Shown: positions 29,639 to 37,430, numbered from the stretch's first letter. The stretch is 64,000 nucleotides of DNA from Olsenella sp. Marseille-P4559 (GCF_900605015.1 NZ_LR027573.1:80375-144374); one strand, 5' to 3'. The notes: a model not told the origin generated them from the letters alone. Made by a program: numbers and translations.

Positions 29639-29916
29639 TGGCAGAAAAGTGGGGTCGTGCGTACGCACAACCCACAACTTCTACCAATTTTGCTCCCCTA
29701 GGACTTCTCCCGGGTAGAAAAGTGGGGTCGTGCGTACGCACAACCCACAAGCTCTGACATGGCCCCGACGTTTGCCCAGTTGGGCGAGAAACCCCTGGCA
29801 ACAGATGGTGATGGTGCGTACGCACAAGTGAGCTTTCCTGCCACCGCACGCCCGCCCAGGCCCGTTTCTGGCAGAAAATCCTGATCGAGCGTACGCACGA
29901 GTGGCTTTCTCTGCCA
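29639..29916. repeat. Palindromic repeat array 4 (four units, best preserved)
   Basis: Cores are GTGCGTACGCAC at 29657, 29730 and 29814 and GAGCGTACGCAC at 29887 (spacings 73, 84, 73). Every unit is 48 bp, with TGGCA (or GGGTA) 18 bases before and TACCA, TGACA or TGCCA ending 18 bases after the core. The 25-base linkers are variable and the 36-base middle linker carries ACGTTTGCCCAGTTGGGCGA. Lies between the small membrane protein gene and the integrated element. Confidence 0.95.
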
Positions 29917-29984
29917 CCGCACACACCACAGGCGTGAGAACTCCTATCCATCGACGCCGGTACCAATTCAATTCCTTGCTCACA

Positions 29985-30023
29985 GAGAGCGCCTCCGCTG
30001 GAGAATCCAACGGAGGCGCTCTG
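29985..30023 (-). terminator. Hairpin left of attL, probable original tRNA-Leu terminator
   Basis: Arms GAGCGCCTCCG and CGGAGGCGCTC around a 13-base loop, directly outside the left att copy. Before insertion it would have stood just downstream of tRNA-Leu, so it is probably the ancestral tRNA terminator. Confidence 0.6.
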
Positions 30024-30030
30024 GCAATTC

Positions 30031-30063
30031 ATGGTGCGGGCGAAAGGACTTGAACCTTCATGA
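30031..30063. other. attL (tRNA-Leu 3' fragment)
   Basis: A 33-base copy of the tRNA-Leu 3' end, from ATGGTGCGGG to ACCTTCATGA, identical to 36596-36628. After it the left copy diverges (ACTGTCC) from the tRNA. Confidence 0.93.
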
Positions 30064-30507
30064 ACTGTCCGGGCGGGTGGAGCGTCGCGGAATCTCCCTC
30101 CCTTTTATGCCACTCTACCTGCTGTTATGTGTAACCTCGCATACCTTTGCGGTACCTCACTAACTCGCAATTCGTACCGGATTCGTACCGGCCCTGCGAC
30201 AAAAAATTAGTCCATCGGGGGTCCCGGCCAAACAGCTGATAGCCTAAAGAGTGGGAGCTTTTCATTTAGGGGCGTCCGGTCGAAATCCGTGGAGGGGACG
30301 CCGGTCCACGCAAAATATTCCAGAGGGGTGGTCGGGTAGTGGGGGGGTGCCTCCACGCGGGTGGGCGGCGGCGGGAGCTACGCCGCCCACCCCTGGGGCA
30401 TCAGGCCCATGCCATGGGTTGGGTTGGGTTGTGTTCTCTCTCTTATAGGGCCATTCACACCCAACCCAGGGGTGTCGACAGCTGGCAGTTCGCAACCAAC
30501 CCAACCC
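30064..30507. other. Left-end non-coding region of the element with structured repeats
   Basis: No gene. It holds a perfect 12-base stem (GGGTGGGCGGCG/CGCCGCCCACCC, 30359-30392) and a cluster of GGGTTGGGTT and CAACCCAACC repeats (about 30418-30507) forming an imperfect inverted repeat. The cluster lies just after the replication-gene stop. Iteron-like origin, transcript end or recombination structure are all possible. Confidence 0.5.
30166..30191. repeat. Candidate integrase arm-type site, left
   Basis: Two tandem ATTCGTACCGG motifs (26 bases in all, starting CGCAATTCG), identical to 36487-36512 in the same orientation. It lies 102 bases inside attL. Confidence 0.65.
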
Positions 30508-32829
30508 CTACTCGTCCTCCTCCGCGTCCTCCTCTAGGAACACGGGACTGCCATCCTCGTACCTCGCGCGTCCGTCGTTGCCACGCTCGCACTCGCGCAG
30601 GGCATCGCCCGCACCTGTCCTCCAATGGGTGCATCCGTCCGAGCGCCGTGTCCAATCCTGGAACGTGCCGAATGTGGGGCGGTCTATGCCCAGCTCCCCG
30701 CAGGTCCTGTCCATGGCCTCGTAGACTGCCTTCCGCGTGGGCTGCTCCCCACGTCCCTGAAGAATCCTCACAGCCTTGGTGACGGCCTCGTCCTTCAGGT
30801 TGCGCTTCGCCTGGCAAGCCTGCCTCGTCGCGCTCCCGCCCTTCTCGTGGGCCATGTCGCCGCGCTGGCTTATCCCCCCGAGCGCATCCCACTCGTCCAC
30901 CGTGAAGAGCGGCCATGTCTTGTACACGTTGAGGCTGTCGCGGTCCGCGAAGCTCCTCGGGCCGAACTGGACGCGGTACCCGCTGTGCTCCGGGCTTCCG
31001 ATGCCCAGCGAAAGCGCCCTGTCCCAGGCGTCCGTCCCCTCCCTGAGGGGCATGAGTTCGCTGATGCCGACAACCAGGTCCGCGTCGCCCCCGAAGTCCC
31101 CGGAACCCCTGGCAAGCTCGTAGACGGTCTTGTTCGCCGCCCCGCCCTTGGCGCTGTGGTGGGCATAGACGATCGAGCAGTCCAGGTCCCTGCGCAGCAT
31201 GTCCAGCTGGAGGAGCATCTCGTTCACCGTCTCATGGGTCTCCTCGCCCTCCTCCAGCTTGTATATCGGGTCTATCACCACGACGTCGTAGCCCCGCGCG
31301 CCTGGCTGCGCCTCTATCCAGCGCCTCAGGCCCTCCACGGTAACGCGCCTGCCGTCGATGGTCCCGCCTCCAGTCGACACGGTGTCCAGAGTGTCCTTGT
31401 AGCTCAGGTAGCTCAGGCCCATGTGCCTCCTCACCACTTCCACGCGGGCATGGAACTCGTCCTCGTCAAGCTCGATGTTCACGTAGAACACGCGCACGCG
31501 CTGGCAGCTGTGACCGAACCACTCGCCGCCCGTCGCGAGGGCCAGGCTGAGGTGGATGGCCTCCATCGACTTGTGGGACTTCATCGGGCCGACTATCAGG
31601 CACTTTCCGCCCCTGCGCATGAGGCCTTCAATGAGGGCGGGCCTGAGCGGACGCCTGTTCGGTCCCGTGCGGTCGGATGCGTGGACGATCCGAAACGTCG
31701 CGACGGGCGCTGCGTCACTGGCACCCCCTGCCCCGCTCGCCCGCTCCCTCACCCACGCTTCCCAGGAGGAGAACGATCCCATTCCCGTCTCAACGGCTAG
31801 AAGCTGCTGGACGCTCCCTCCGCGCATGGCACCGGCAAGGCGCGTGAGCCGGGAGGGGTTCTTGCATTGCGGGTCATGCGGAAGGCCGTTGGCGTCGCAC
31901 ACACTATAGACAAGGTCGCGTCGACGCTCCCACTCGTCGCGGGTAAGGCTCTCCCCGTCATCTGCCACACGCACGACGGCATGGACGGACTTGTTCCCGC
32001 TGTCCACCACACACGCACAGGGCAGTCGCAGGGCAACTATCCTCTCAAACTGCCGACGCTTAGCCTCTTCCAGCTCCTCGACGCTCATGTCCCCCGCACC
32101 TTCGGGGTCGCTTTCCACAAGCACGTTCCGGAAGGCGGTCACGTCCGCGTCTCCCTCGGCCTTGCCACCCCTGGCCTCATGCTCGCCACTCGTAGGGTTC
32201 ACCCTGAGCCACGCGCCCGTGGCCGCATCGCACCCGTCAAGATATGCGCCCGCAACCTCACCGTCCCGGAGTGCCGCGGGGGGCAGCGTGTCACCCCCTC
32301 CGACCGGGCTTCCTCCGGAGGTGTGGTCCTTCACGAGGTTGGCCTGCTCTGCGTCCCGGAACATTGCGTGGACCTGTGCCACAAGCTGCTGAGGGCGGTC
32401 TAGCGCGGGCGGAACGGGCACGTCGGCCTCTGGTAGCCTCAGATCCCATGAGCGGCCTAAACCGGTCTTAGAGCGGCTCTCAGCCGCCCTCCGGGGGGCT
32501 TGTGTGGACTGTACCGACTCCGGTTCCCGCCCGCCATGAGACGCCCGGTAGCTATCCAAAAACTCCGAGGAGCGCCCCGCAGGCTTCCCGTATGCGCTTG
32601 CCACGCAGCGGGAAGCCTCGTTCTCCGGAAGGGGCGGGGCGCACACGGTGGAATTCTCCGCCTGCACAAGCCACTCGGCCTCATCCCGCGCAGTCTCCTT
32701 GGCGTTAAGGCTGCATGCGTAGCGATACAGGTAGTCGTTCCGTCCCACGGCACCGTTGCCGTTGTCCTGCCCCTCGTGGACTGTTGCCTGTCTCTGGAAG
32801 CGCTCTGCCAACCTAAGCGCCTCCCCCAT
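30508..32829 (-). CDS. Replication protein: primase-like N-terminus plus RecA/AAA_25 ATPase
   Basis: From the ATG at 32829 (MGEALRLAERF), overlapping the end of the excisionase-like gene, the product is 773 residues. The region around 170-380 looks like a primase/polymerase module seen in mobile-element replication proteins (LPCACVVDSGNKSVHAVVRV), with the D and H of VDSGNKSVHA. The central region (about 430-640) is a RepA/RecA-type hexameric ATPase: Walker A-like CLIVGPMKSHKS, Walker B-like YDVVVIDPIYKLEE, and CSIVYAHHSAKGG. The C-terminus is basic, then acidic (FLEEDAEEDE). It probably initiates or primes element replication. The open frame extends 24 codons further upstream. Confidence 0.75.
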   Translation of the reverse strand: MGEALRLAERFQRQATVHEGQDNGNGAVGRNDYLYRYACSLNAKETARDEAEWLVQAENSTVCAPPLPENEASRCVASAYGKPAGRSSEFLDSYRASHGGREPESVQSTQAPRRAAESRSKTGLGRSWDLRLPEADVPVPPALDRPQQLVAQVHAMFRDAEQANLVKDHTSGGSPVGGGDTLPPAALRDGEVAGAYLDGCDAATGAWLRVNPTSGEHEARGGKAEGDADVTAFRNVLVESDPEGAGDMSVEELEEAKRRQFERIVALRLPCACVVDSGNKSVHAVVRVADDGESLTRDEWERRRDLVYSVCDANGLPHDPQCKNPSRLTRLAGAMRGGSVQQLLAVETGMGSFSSWEAWVRERASGAGGASDAAPVATFRIVHASDRTGPNRRPLRPALIEGLMRRGGKCLIVGPMKSHKSMEAIHLSLALATGGEWFGHSCQRVRVFYVNIELDEDEFHARVEVVRRHMGLSYLSYKDTLDTVSTGGGTIDGRRVTVEGLRRWIEAQPGARGYDVVVIDPIYKLEEGEETHETVNEMLLQLDMLRRDLDCSIVYAHHSAKGGAANKTVYELARGSGDFGGDADLVVGISELMPLREGTDAWDRALSLGIGSPEHSGYRVQFGPRSFADRDSLNVYKTWPLFTVDEWDALGGISQRGDMAHEKGGSATRQACQAKRNLKDEAVTKAVRILQGRGEQPTRKAVYEAMDRTCGELGIDRPTFGTFQDWTRRSDGCTHWRTGAGDALRECERGNDGRARYEDGSPVFLEEDAEEDE

Positions 32830-33094
32830 GGGTCTTGCCCTCGCTGAAGTCGATGAGGCTCTGCTTGGGAATGCGGAACACGCGGCCCATGCGGACGGCA
32901 AACAGGTCGCTGCGCCGGATAAGCTCGCGCAGGGTCTTCTCGTTGGTCCCCAGCGCCTCGGCGGCTTGGGAAGTGCTGTTCATGTCCGGGTAGGACGCAA
33001 ACGGGACGTAGGGTGAGGGCGTGACGGTACCGACAGCCCCATCGCCATCACCGTGGGTGGCGCAAGTGGGCTGCACGCTAGCAGAGTTCGGCAT
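32813..33094 (-). CDS. Excisionase-like MerR/HTH_17 DNA-binding protein
   Basis: A 93-residue protein from the ATG at 33094 behind GGAGGTG. The C-terminal part has the excisionase-family helix-turn-helix: STSQAAEALGTNEKTLREL, then the wing FAVRMGRVFRIPKQSLIDF. It probably bends DNA at the element ends for excision, or regulates the replication gene. It overlaps the genes on both sides by 17 bases, so the minus-strand genes form one operon. Confidence 0.75.
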   Translation of the reverse strand: MPNSASVQPTCATHGDGDGAVGTVTPSPYVPFASYPDMNSTSQAAEALGTNEKTLRELIRRSDLFAVRMGRVFRIPKQSLIDFSEGKTHGGGA

Positions 33095-33521
33095 GGGCGC
33101 ACCTCCCATCCAGGAAGGCGGCGACCCCATGCAGGCTCACTCCGTCGAACCTCGACCTCGCGGTCTCCACGAAGGGTGCGGCCTCTGGGTGGTCTGCCAG
33201 GTAAATGCGTACCAGGCACGGTATGAGGGCGTTCGGTAGCTGGGTCGTGTCCCCGCTGCTGTCCACGTAGCGCTTGGCCCGCATGTTCTCGGCGGCTCGG
33301 TACGGGGAGGCCTTGCGCCCCGCCTTGACGTCCGCGTCAAGAGCCGCGCAGAACCCGCACGCGTAGGCGGGACGGTTGTCCTCGATCCAGCGGTACGCGC
33401 TTCTGGCGTCCTGCACTGTCCTATCATGGCTGGTGGTGGCGGCATCCTTGCCGTCGGCCTCCCTGCTGTCGCGTTTGTTCTCCAGGCACCCGCGGCAGCG
33501 GGGTCTTTTCTTCCCTGCCAT
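33078..33521 (-). CDS. Hypothetical element protein with Cys motifs
   Basis: A 147-residue protein. The ATG at 33521 shares its A with the preceding gene's stop (TAATG) and has GGAGGA upstream. It contains CRGCLENKRD near the N-terminus, CGFCAALDADVKAG in the middle and a helical C-terminus. The CxxC pairs suggest a metal site. I do not recognise the family. It is part of the element's minus-strand operon. Confidence 0.6.
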   Translation of the reverse strand: MAGKKRPRCRGCLENKRDSREADGKDAATTSHDRTVQDARSAYRWIEDNRPAYACGFCAALDADVKAGRKASPYRAAENMRAKRYVDSSGDTTQLPNALIPCLVRIYLADHPEAAPFVETARSRFDGVSLHGVAAFLDGRCAHAELC

Positions 33522-33748
33522 TACCATTCCTCCTCCCATTCAATGAGCGGGCAATCGGCGCGGCTCGCGATCATTGCGACGGCACACGTCAGGGCCTTGT
33601 GGTCCTCAAGCATGTCCGACCCTGCGGGGACGCCGCGCTCCTCGAACGGAATGGCCCAGGCGCACTCGTCGCTCCTGCACTCCTCGCCCGTCATCGGGCA
33701 GAACGTGCTCAGGTGATACCTGCTGAAGCTAGGGAACTTGTGGCCCAT
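33521..33748 (-). CDS. Hypothetical small Cys-containing element protein
   Basis: A 75-residue protein (MGHKFPSFSRYHL) with CPMTGEECRSDECAWAIP, a spaced Cys set that may bind zinc, and an acidic end. It starts directly after the regulator's stop codon. Function unknown; small zinc-finger-like proteins of this kind are frequent in integrated elements. Confidence 0.6.
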   Translation of the reverse strand: MGHKFPSFSRYHLSTFCPMTGEECRSDECAWAIPFEERGVPAGSDMLEDHKALTCAVAMIASRADCPLIEWEEEW

Positions 33749-33964
33749 CTACTCCTCCACTTCCTCGAACAGCTCGGCGGGGTCTCCGGTCCACCCCAGC
33801 GCCTCGGCGATGCGCTTGCCCCGCTTGGGGTAGGCGGGTTCCTTGCCGCCCACGATGCGGCACATCGAGGAGTAGTTGACCTTGCAGAGCATTGCGGCCT
33901 TGGCGATACTCAATCCCCTTTCCTCCAACAGGTCCCTGACTCTTACGTGCTTGGAATCCGTCAT
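33749..33964 (-). CDS. Cro/CI-type helix-turn-helix regulator
   Basis: A 71-residue protein with a single HTH: VRDLLEERGLSIAKAAMLCK, then YSSMCRIVGGKEPAYPKRG. It heads the minus-strand operon and is divergent from the 34070 gene, with a 105-base AT-richer spacer between. This is the usual place for an element's master switch, so it is the candidate repressor or early regulator. Confidence 0.75.
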   Translation of the reverse strand: MTDSKHVRVRDLLEERGLSIAKAAMLCKVNYSSMCRIVGGKEPAYPKRGKRIAEALGWTGDPAELFEEVEE

Positions 33965-34069
33965 GCCTTACCTCCGATTTAGTCTTGACGTTTTCAATTC
34001 ACATTGAGGATAATCTCAGTGTGAGTCTGGTTAAACATGACTTTTACAAGACTTTAGAGGAGGCATGGA

Positions 34070-35200
34070 GTGACACGGGATGAGGCTTTCCAAGAGATTT
34101 TTGGCATTGATGACGTCACGTTCGATGACGTGCTCGAATTCGCCAACCCCCATGGTACGAATCAAACTGATGAGGAGCGCCTCGACAGGCTTGTGGAGCG
34201 ATACGGGGGCTCGAACTTCCTTCCGGACTATCTTTCCCGTCTGACAGGGAATGGTGCTGGAGGCATGCGCTCCCCCCTGGACGTCGAAGGCCACAAGGAA
34301 TACTGGAGCGAGATAGCCTCTATGCGGAGGGGGCGCGAAGAAAGCCACGAGAGGCGCATGCTGACGGCCATCTCCACCGCCAGCCGACTCATACGATTAG
34401 CCATAACGCTGCTCTCGACCCTACAGAGTGATTCCCACATAACCCGGGACACGCTTGTCCGGGCTGGGATTGTGACCAAGGACAGCAACCTCACGGCAGA
34501 GGACGTCGCAGCTCGTTTACCCCCTCGTCGCGCCACTGTCCACAGCAGCCTCGTAGCAGGGAGCGTCAGTTGCACGTGCTCCATCGCCCTCCCCCCCAGT
34601 GACTACCTGCCATACCTATGGGAGGGGGTTGAACGGTCGATAAATCCATACAATGCCATTGGGGCTGACTTCATTCCATCAAGCGCCGATCGGAAGAGTC
34701 CGTTGTTTCAGCGCTTTGGCTGGGTCGCAGCACAATCAGACGCAAATCTCTTTTGCCTGCTGGGCCTGGTGCCTAATTCGGAAGAAGGATACCGTCAGGC
34801 AATAGAAAACCTGCTGGGCATCCTCCTGGACCTTCACCTTAACCACGTGTCCCAGAAGCACTATGGGACGGGCCAGTTTCGTTTTCTTTCCACCGACATC
34901 GTCACTGCCCTGTGGGTTCGCCTCAGGGAGTCGGGGTCTGGTGGGCGCGTGGGCTTTTGCCGCGTCTGTGGGAAGCCGTTCATCGCCACGAGTGAGAGGA
35001 GGGAGAAGCGCATGTATTGCGTTTCGGGTGGCGGATGCGAGAAAGCCTACACCCGCACCAAGAATGTGCTTGCCCGCATCGAAGGCGGGGAGACGCCGGA
35101 AGAGGCGCAACGGAACGTGGGAAACATCAGCCTGAAGCGGGTCAGGGAAATCGCAGTCCGAAATGAGCTTTTCAAGGACGGCTTCAACTACGGAATCTAG
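34070..35200 (+). CDS. Element protein with a C-terminal zinc-finger-like motif
   Basis: A 376-residue protein from a GTG behind AGAGGAGG. The ATG five bases earlier runs straight into TGA and is not the start. The N-terminal three quarters are helical with no recognisable family. Near residue 300 comes CRVCGKPFIATSERREKRM followed by YCVSGGGCEKAY, a treble-clef-like Cys4 site resembling the CGNR-type zinc finger, then a helical end. It lies 21 bases before the integrase gene, so the two are likely co-expressed. Confidence 0.6.
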   Translation: MTRDEAFQEIFGIDDVTFDDVLEFANPHGTNQTDEERLDRLVERYGGSNFLPDYLSRLTGNGAGGMRSPLDVEGHKEYWSEIASMRRGREESHERRMLTAISTASRLIRLAITLLSTLQSDSHITRDTLVRAGIVTKDSNLTAEDVAARLPPRRATVHSSLVAGSVSCTCSIALPPSDYLPYLWEGVERSINPYNAIGADFIPSSADRKSPLFQRFGWVAAQSDANLFCLLGLVPNSEEGYRQAIENLLGILLDLHLNHVSQKHYGTGQFRFLSTDIVTALWVRLRESGSGGRVGFCRVCGKPFIATSERREKRMYCVSGGGCEKAYTRTKNVLARIEGGETPEEAQRNVGNISLKRVREIAVRNELFKDGFNYGI

Positions 35201-35221
35201 GGGCTCAGAGAGGAGGCAGAA

Positions 35222-36475
35222 ATGAAGGTACGCGGCAAGGGGACCATAGTCGCGCTTGAGAAGCCGGAGAGAACATGCACGTACTGGCAGCTGCGCGTCC
35301 CGGTAGGCCTGGACTACCTGTCGAAAGAGTACAAGACGAAGACGCGCAGAGTCCACGGCACCATCACTGAGGCGCGCAGGAAGCTGCGCAACTTCATCGC
35401 CGAGCTTGAGAACGGCACAACATTGGACGCCGGCACCGTCACCCTCGGCACGTTCGCCTCGGAGTGGATGAGAGAACGCGAGACCAACACCGTAAAGCCG
35501 CCCCGCAAGGGCACCCTCAGGAACAACGACCTTGCAGTAAGGACAATCCAGAAGTCGCTCGGCGGAATCCTGCTGAAGGACCTCAACGCCGAGCACATAG
35601 CGGCCTTCTACTCGCGCCTCATGAGCGGAGAGGCGTCGCTGTCCGGCAGGCCTCTCTCAGGCACCAGCGCGAGGAAGGTGTCCGTCGTTCTGTCTCAGGT
35701 GCTCGACAAGGCGGTGAAGCGTCACCTGATACCGTCCAACCCCTGCAAGCTGCTGGATGCGGACGAAAGGCCGCGCGTCGACACCAAGGAGCGCCAACCC
35801 CTCACAGACGCGGACGCCAAGGCCCTCATTGCAGCGCTCTACGACGGGATGCCGGACGCCCACCGCATGGGCGCTACCCTGGCCATCGAGTGCGGCCTGA
35901 GGCGCGAGGAGCTTCTCGCCCTCTCATGGGGGGACGTGGACCTCTTGCACGGCATTGTCCACGTGTGCGGCGCTTACACGGCAGACGATGAGGCGGTCAT
36001 GCCCACCAAGAGCAGGAAGGGCAACCGCTATATCCCCATCACGGGCAGTCCCCTCCACCATCGCCTGGCAGAGTGGCAGCAGGTCCAGTCCTCTCGCCTC
36101 TCTGCCCTGGGCATCAAGCAGGTGCCCGCAACCCCCGTGGTCACGAACAGGGAGGGAGGGCGCATACACCCCAACAGCTTCTACCGTTGGTGGAGGGCCT
36201 TCTGCGAAAAGTGCGGCATCCGGTCGTGCGGGCTACACACGCTGAGGCACACGTATGCGACTGCCCTTGGACGGCGCGGGGTGGACGTGAAGACGATCCA
36301 GACCCTCATAGGGGACTCGACGGGGGACGTCGCCCTCAACATCTACATGCACTACAACCCGGAGAACGGGAGGAACGCCATGAGCGAGGTGAGCAGCTTC
36401 TTCCACGGGGGTATGGGCGTCAGCCCGGGGTCTGAAACCAGGGCCTCCAATGCCCTCGAAAGCGACGTCTCGTAG
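35222..36475 (+). CDS. int: Tyrosine recombinase integrase of the tRNA-Leu element
   Basis: A 417-residue protein behind AGAGGAGG. It has an AP2-like arm-binding N-terminus (about 1-65), an SAM-like core-binding domain (about 70-170) and the catalytic domain with R (ECGLRREELLAL), H-x-x-R (LHTLRHTYATAL) and the nucleophile Tyr near MHYNPENG (IYMHY). It ends about 120 bases from the intact tRNA-Leu, its target. The N-terminal arm-binding domain fits the tandem ATTCGTACCGG sites at each end of the element. Confidence 0.93.
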   Translation: MKVRGKGTIVALEKPERTCTYWQLRVPVGLDYLSKEYKTKTRRVHGTITEARRKLRNFIAELENGTTLDAGTVTLGTFASEWMRERETNTVKPPRKGTLRNNDLAVRTIQKSLGGILLKDLNAEHIAAFYSRLMSGEASLSGRPLSGTSARKVSVVLSQVLDKAVKRHLIPSNPCKLLDADERPRVDTKERQPLTDADAKALIAALYDGMPDAHRMGATLAIECGLRREELLALSWGDVDLLHGIVHVCGAYTADDEAVMPTKSRKGNRYIPITGSPLHHRLAEWQQVQSSRLSALGIKQVPATPVVTNREGGRIHPNSFYRWWRAFCEKCGIRSCGLHTLRHTYATALGRRGVDVKTIQTLIGDSTGDVALNIYMHYNPENGRNAMSEVSSFFHGGMGVSPGSETRASNALESDVS

Positions 36476-36486
36476 TCGCCGGTCCG

Positions 36487-36512
36487 CGCAATTCGTACCG
36501 GATTCGTACCGG
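36487..36512. repeat. Candidate integrase arm-type site, right
   Basis: Same 26-base tandem ATTCGTACCGG repeat as at 30166-30191, in direct orientation, 83 bases inside attR. Confidence 0.65.
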
Positions 36513-36530
36513 GCAGGTGCTCGTCCAACA

Positions 36531-36586
36531 GAAAAAGAGCGTCCCCGGTGGTAAGTTTTAAAGCCTCTACCAGCGGAAACGCTCTT
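36531..36586 (-). terminator. Element-borne terminator for tRNA-Leu
   Basis: On the minus strand an AGAGCGT...ACGCTCT stem with further internal pairing (CCGCTGG/CCACCGG) is followed by TTTTT, just downstream of tRNA-Leu. The insertion has thus given the tRNA a new terminator in place of the one at 29985-30023. Confidence 0.6.
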
Positions 36587-36595
36587 CTCGATTTT

Positions 36596-36628
36596 ATGGT
36601 GCGGGCGAAAGGACTTGAACCTTCATGA
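36596..36628. other. attR
   Basis: Right copy of the 33-base att repeat, continuous with the intact tRNA-Leu gene. Confidence 0.93.
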
Positions 36629-36683
36629 GATTGCTCTCATACGGACCTGAACCGTACGCGTCTGCCAATTCCGCCACGCCCGC
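36597..36683 (-). tRNA. tRNA-Leu (CAG)
   Basis: An 87-base class II tRNA: acceptor GCGGGCG/CGCCCGC, anticodon loop TTCAGGT (CAG), long variable arm, T-loop GGTTCAAGTCC and encoded CCA. Its 3' end is the integration site of the element. Confidence 0.95.
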
Positions 36684-36747
36684 GTGCTGGGATATATTAC
36701 AGCATCCCGCCGCAAATGCCAACTGGAGATTCACAAAATCGGGTAGT

Positions 36748-37395
36748 CTACGCCCCCATCTGGGCGCGGGTCTCGTCGATGATGCGGCGCACCTCCGCGG
36801 CGCTCCTGGCGATCTCGTCCGCGGAGCCCCTGGTGAGCAGGCTCCCCATGCCGCAGGCGTCCACGCCGGAGCGCACCCACTCGGCGAGGTTGCCGAGGTT
36901 GATGCCGCCGGAGGCCATGAGGGGCATCCAGGGCGTGGGGGTCTTGAAAAGGCCGACCAGCTGAGGCCCGTAGGCGTTGGAGATCGGGAAGCACTTGACG
37001 AAGGCGGCGCCGATCTCGAGGGCGCGGTTGGCCTCGGTCACGGTGGTGCGGCGGGGGGGGTGGGGGACCTGGTAGAGGTTGCACACGCGCGCGACCCCGT
37101 CGCTCAGCGTGTTCGCGACGACGAACTGGGCGCCCGCCATGACGGCCAGCCGAGCCGTCGTGGCCTCCATCACGGTGCCGGCGCCGACGAGCATGTCCCC
37201 GCCGAAGCGCTCCCGGATGCCGGAGATGACCCCTCCCGCGCTGGGCAGCGTATAGCTCACCTCCATGGCCCCGACGCCGCCCCCGAGCAGCCCCTCCGCG
37301 ACCTCGGGGCCGCGCTCGACGGTCGGGACGCGGACGACCGCGAAGGCGCACGTGTCGTAGAGCGCCCTGGTTACGCTTGCCTTCTGGATCCCCAT
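36748..37395 (-). CDS. KDPG/KHG aldolase family protein
   Basis: A 215-residue class I aldolase of the 2-keto-3-deoxy-6-phosphogluconate family, which splits 2-keto-3-deoxy sugar-acid phosphates to pyruvate and an aldehyde. The catalytic Glu is in MEVSYTLPSAGG, the phosphate/carboxylate loop in LVGAGTVMEATT and the Schiff-base Lys in FVKCFPISNAYG. The stretch VPHPPRRTT departs from the usual PG..T loop and falls on a run of eight Cs, where an indel pair or sequencing slip is conceivable. It is last in the sugar-acid operon and markedly more GC-rich than genes before 38373. Confidence 0.85.
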   Translation of the reverse strand: MGIQKASVTRALYDTCAFAVVRVPTVERGPEVAEGLLGGGVGAMEVSYTLPSAGGVISGIRERFGGDMLVGAGTVMEATTARLAVMAGAQFVVANTLSDGVARVCNLYQVPHPPRRTTVTEANRALEIGAAFVKCFPISNAYGPQLVGLFKTPTPWMPLMASGGINLGNLAEWVRSGVDACGMGSLLTRGSADEIARSAAEVRRIIDETRAQMGA

Positions 37396-37430
37396 TGCTG
37401 TATCCCCCTTCTCGTTATTGTTTCGCAGCG

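Larger units (their letters stand above)
30031..36628. mobile_element. Compact integrative element in tRNA-Leu (satellite/IME-like)
   Basis: A 6.6-kb island bounded by a 33-base direct repeat taken from the 3' end of tRNA-Leu(CAG). Contents: a primase/AAA-ATPase replication protein, an excisionase-like protein, two small Cys-containing proteins and a Cro/CI-type regulator on the minus strand; then a zinc-finger protein and a tyrosine integrase on the plus strand, pointing at the tRNA. A 26-base repeat lies about 100 bases inside each end. There is no relaxase, capsid, portal, terminase or type IV secretion gene. The int / divergent regulator / xis / primase order recalls phage-inducible chromosomal islands, but a non-mobilising IME is equally possible. 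Confidence 0.85.

Noticed and set aside
29639-29916. The regular palindromic arrays as CRISPR arrays
   Set aside because: The exactly repeated part is only 12 bases, spacers are partly conserved between loci and alternate between two lengths, and no cas genes are nearby.
30031-30063. A second tRNA-Leu gene at the left end of the element
   Set aside because: Only the 33-base 3' end matches; the anticodon arm, D arm and 5' acceptor are missing, so it is an att copy.
30508-32829. The large element ATPase as a conjugative relaxase or TraA
   Set aside because: No HUH or MobA-type motifs are present; the P-loop and primase-like regions fit a replication protein.
36731-37351. Alternative-frame protein over the KDPG aldolase
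   Set aside because: It is an Arg/Gly-rich shadow frame; the aldolase frame carries all catalytic motifs.
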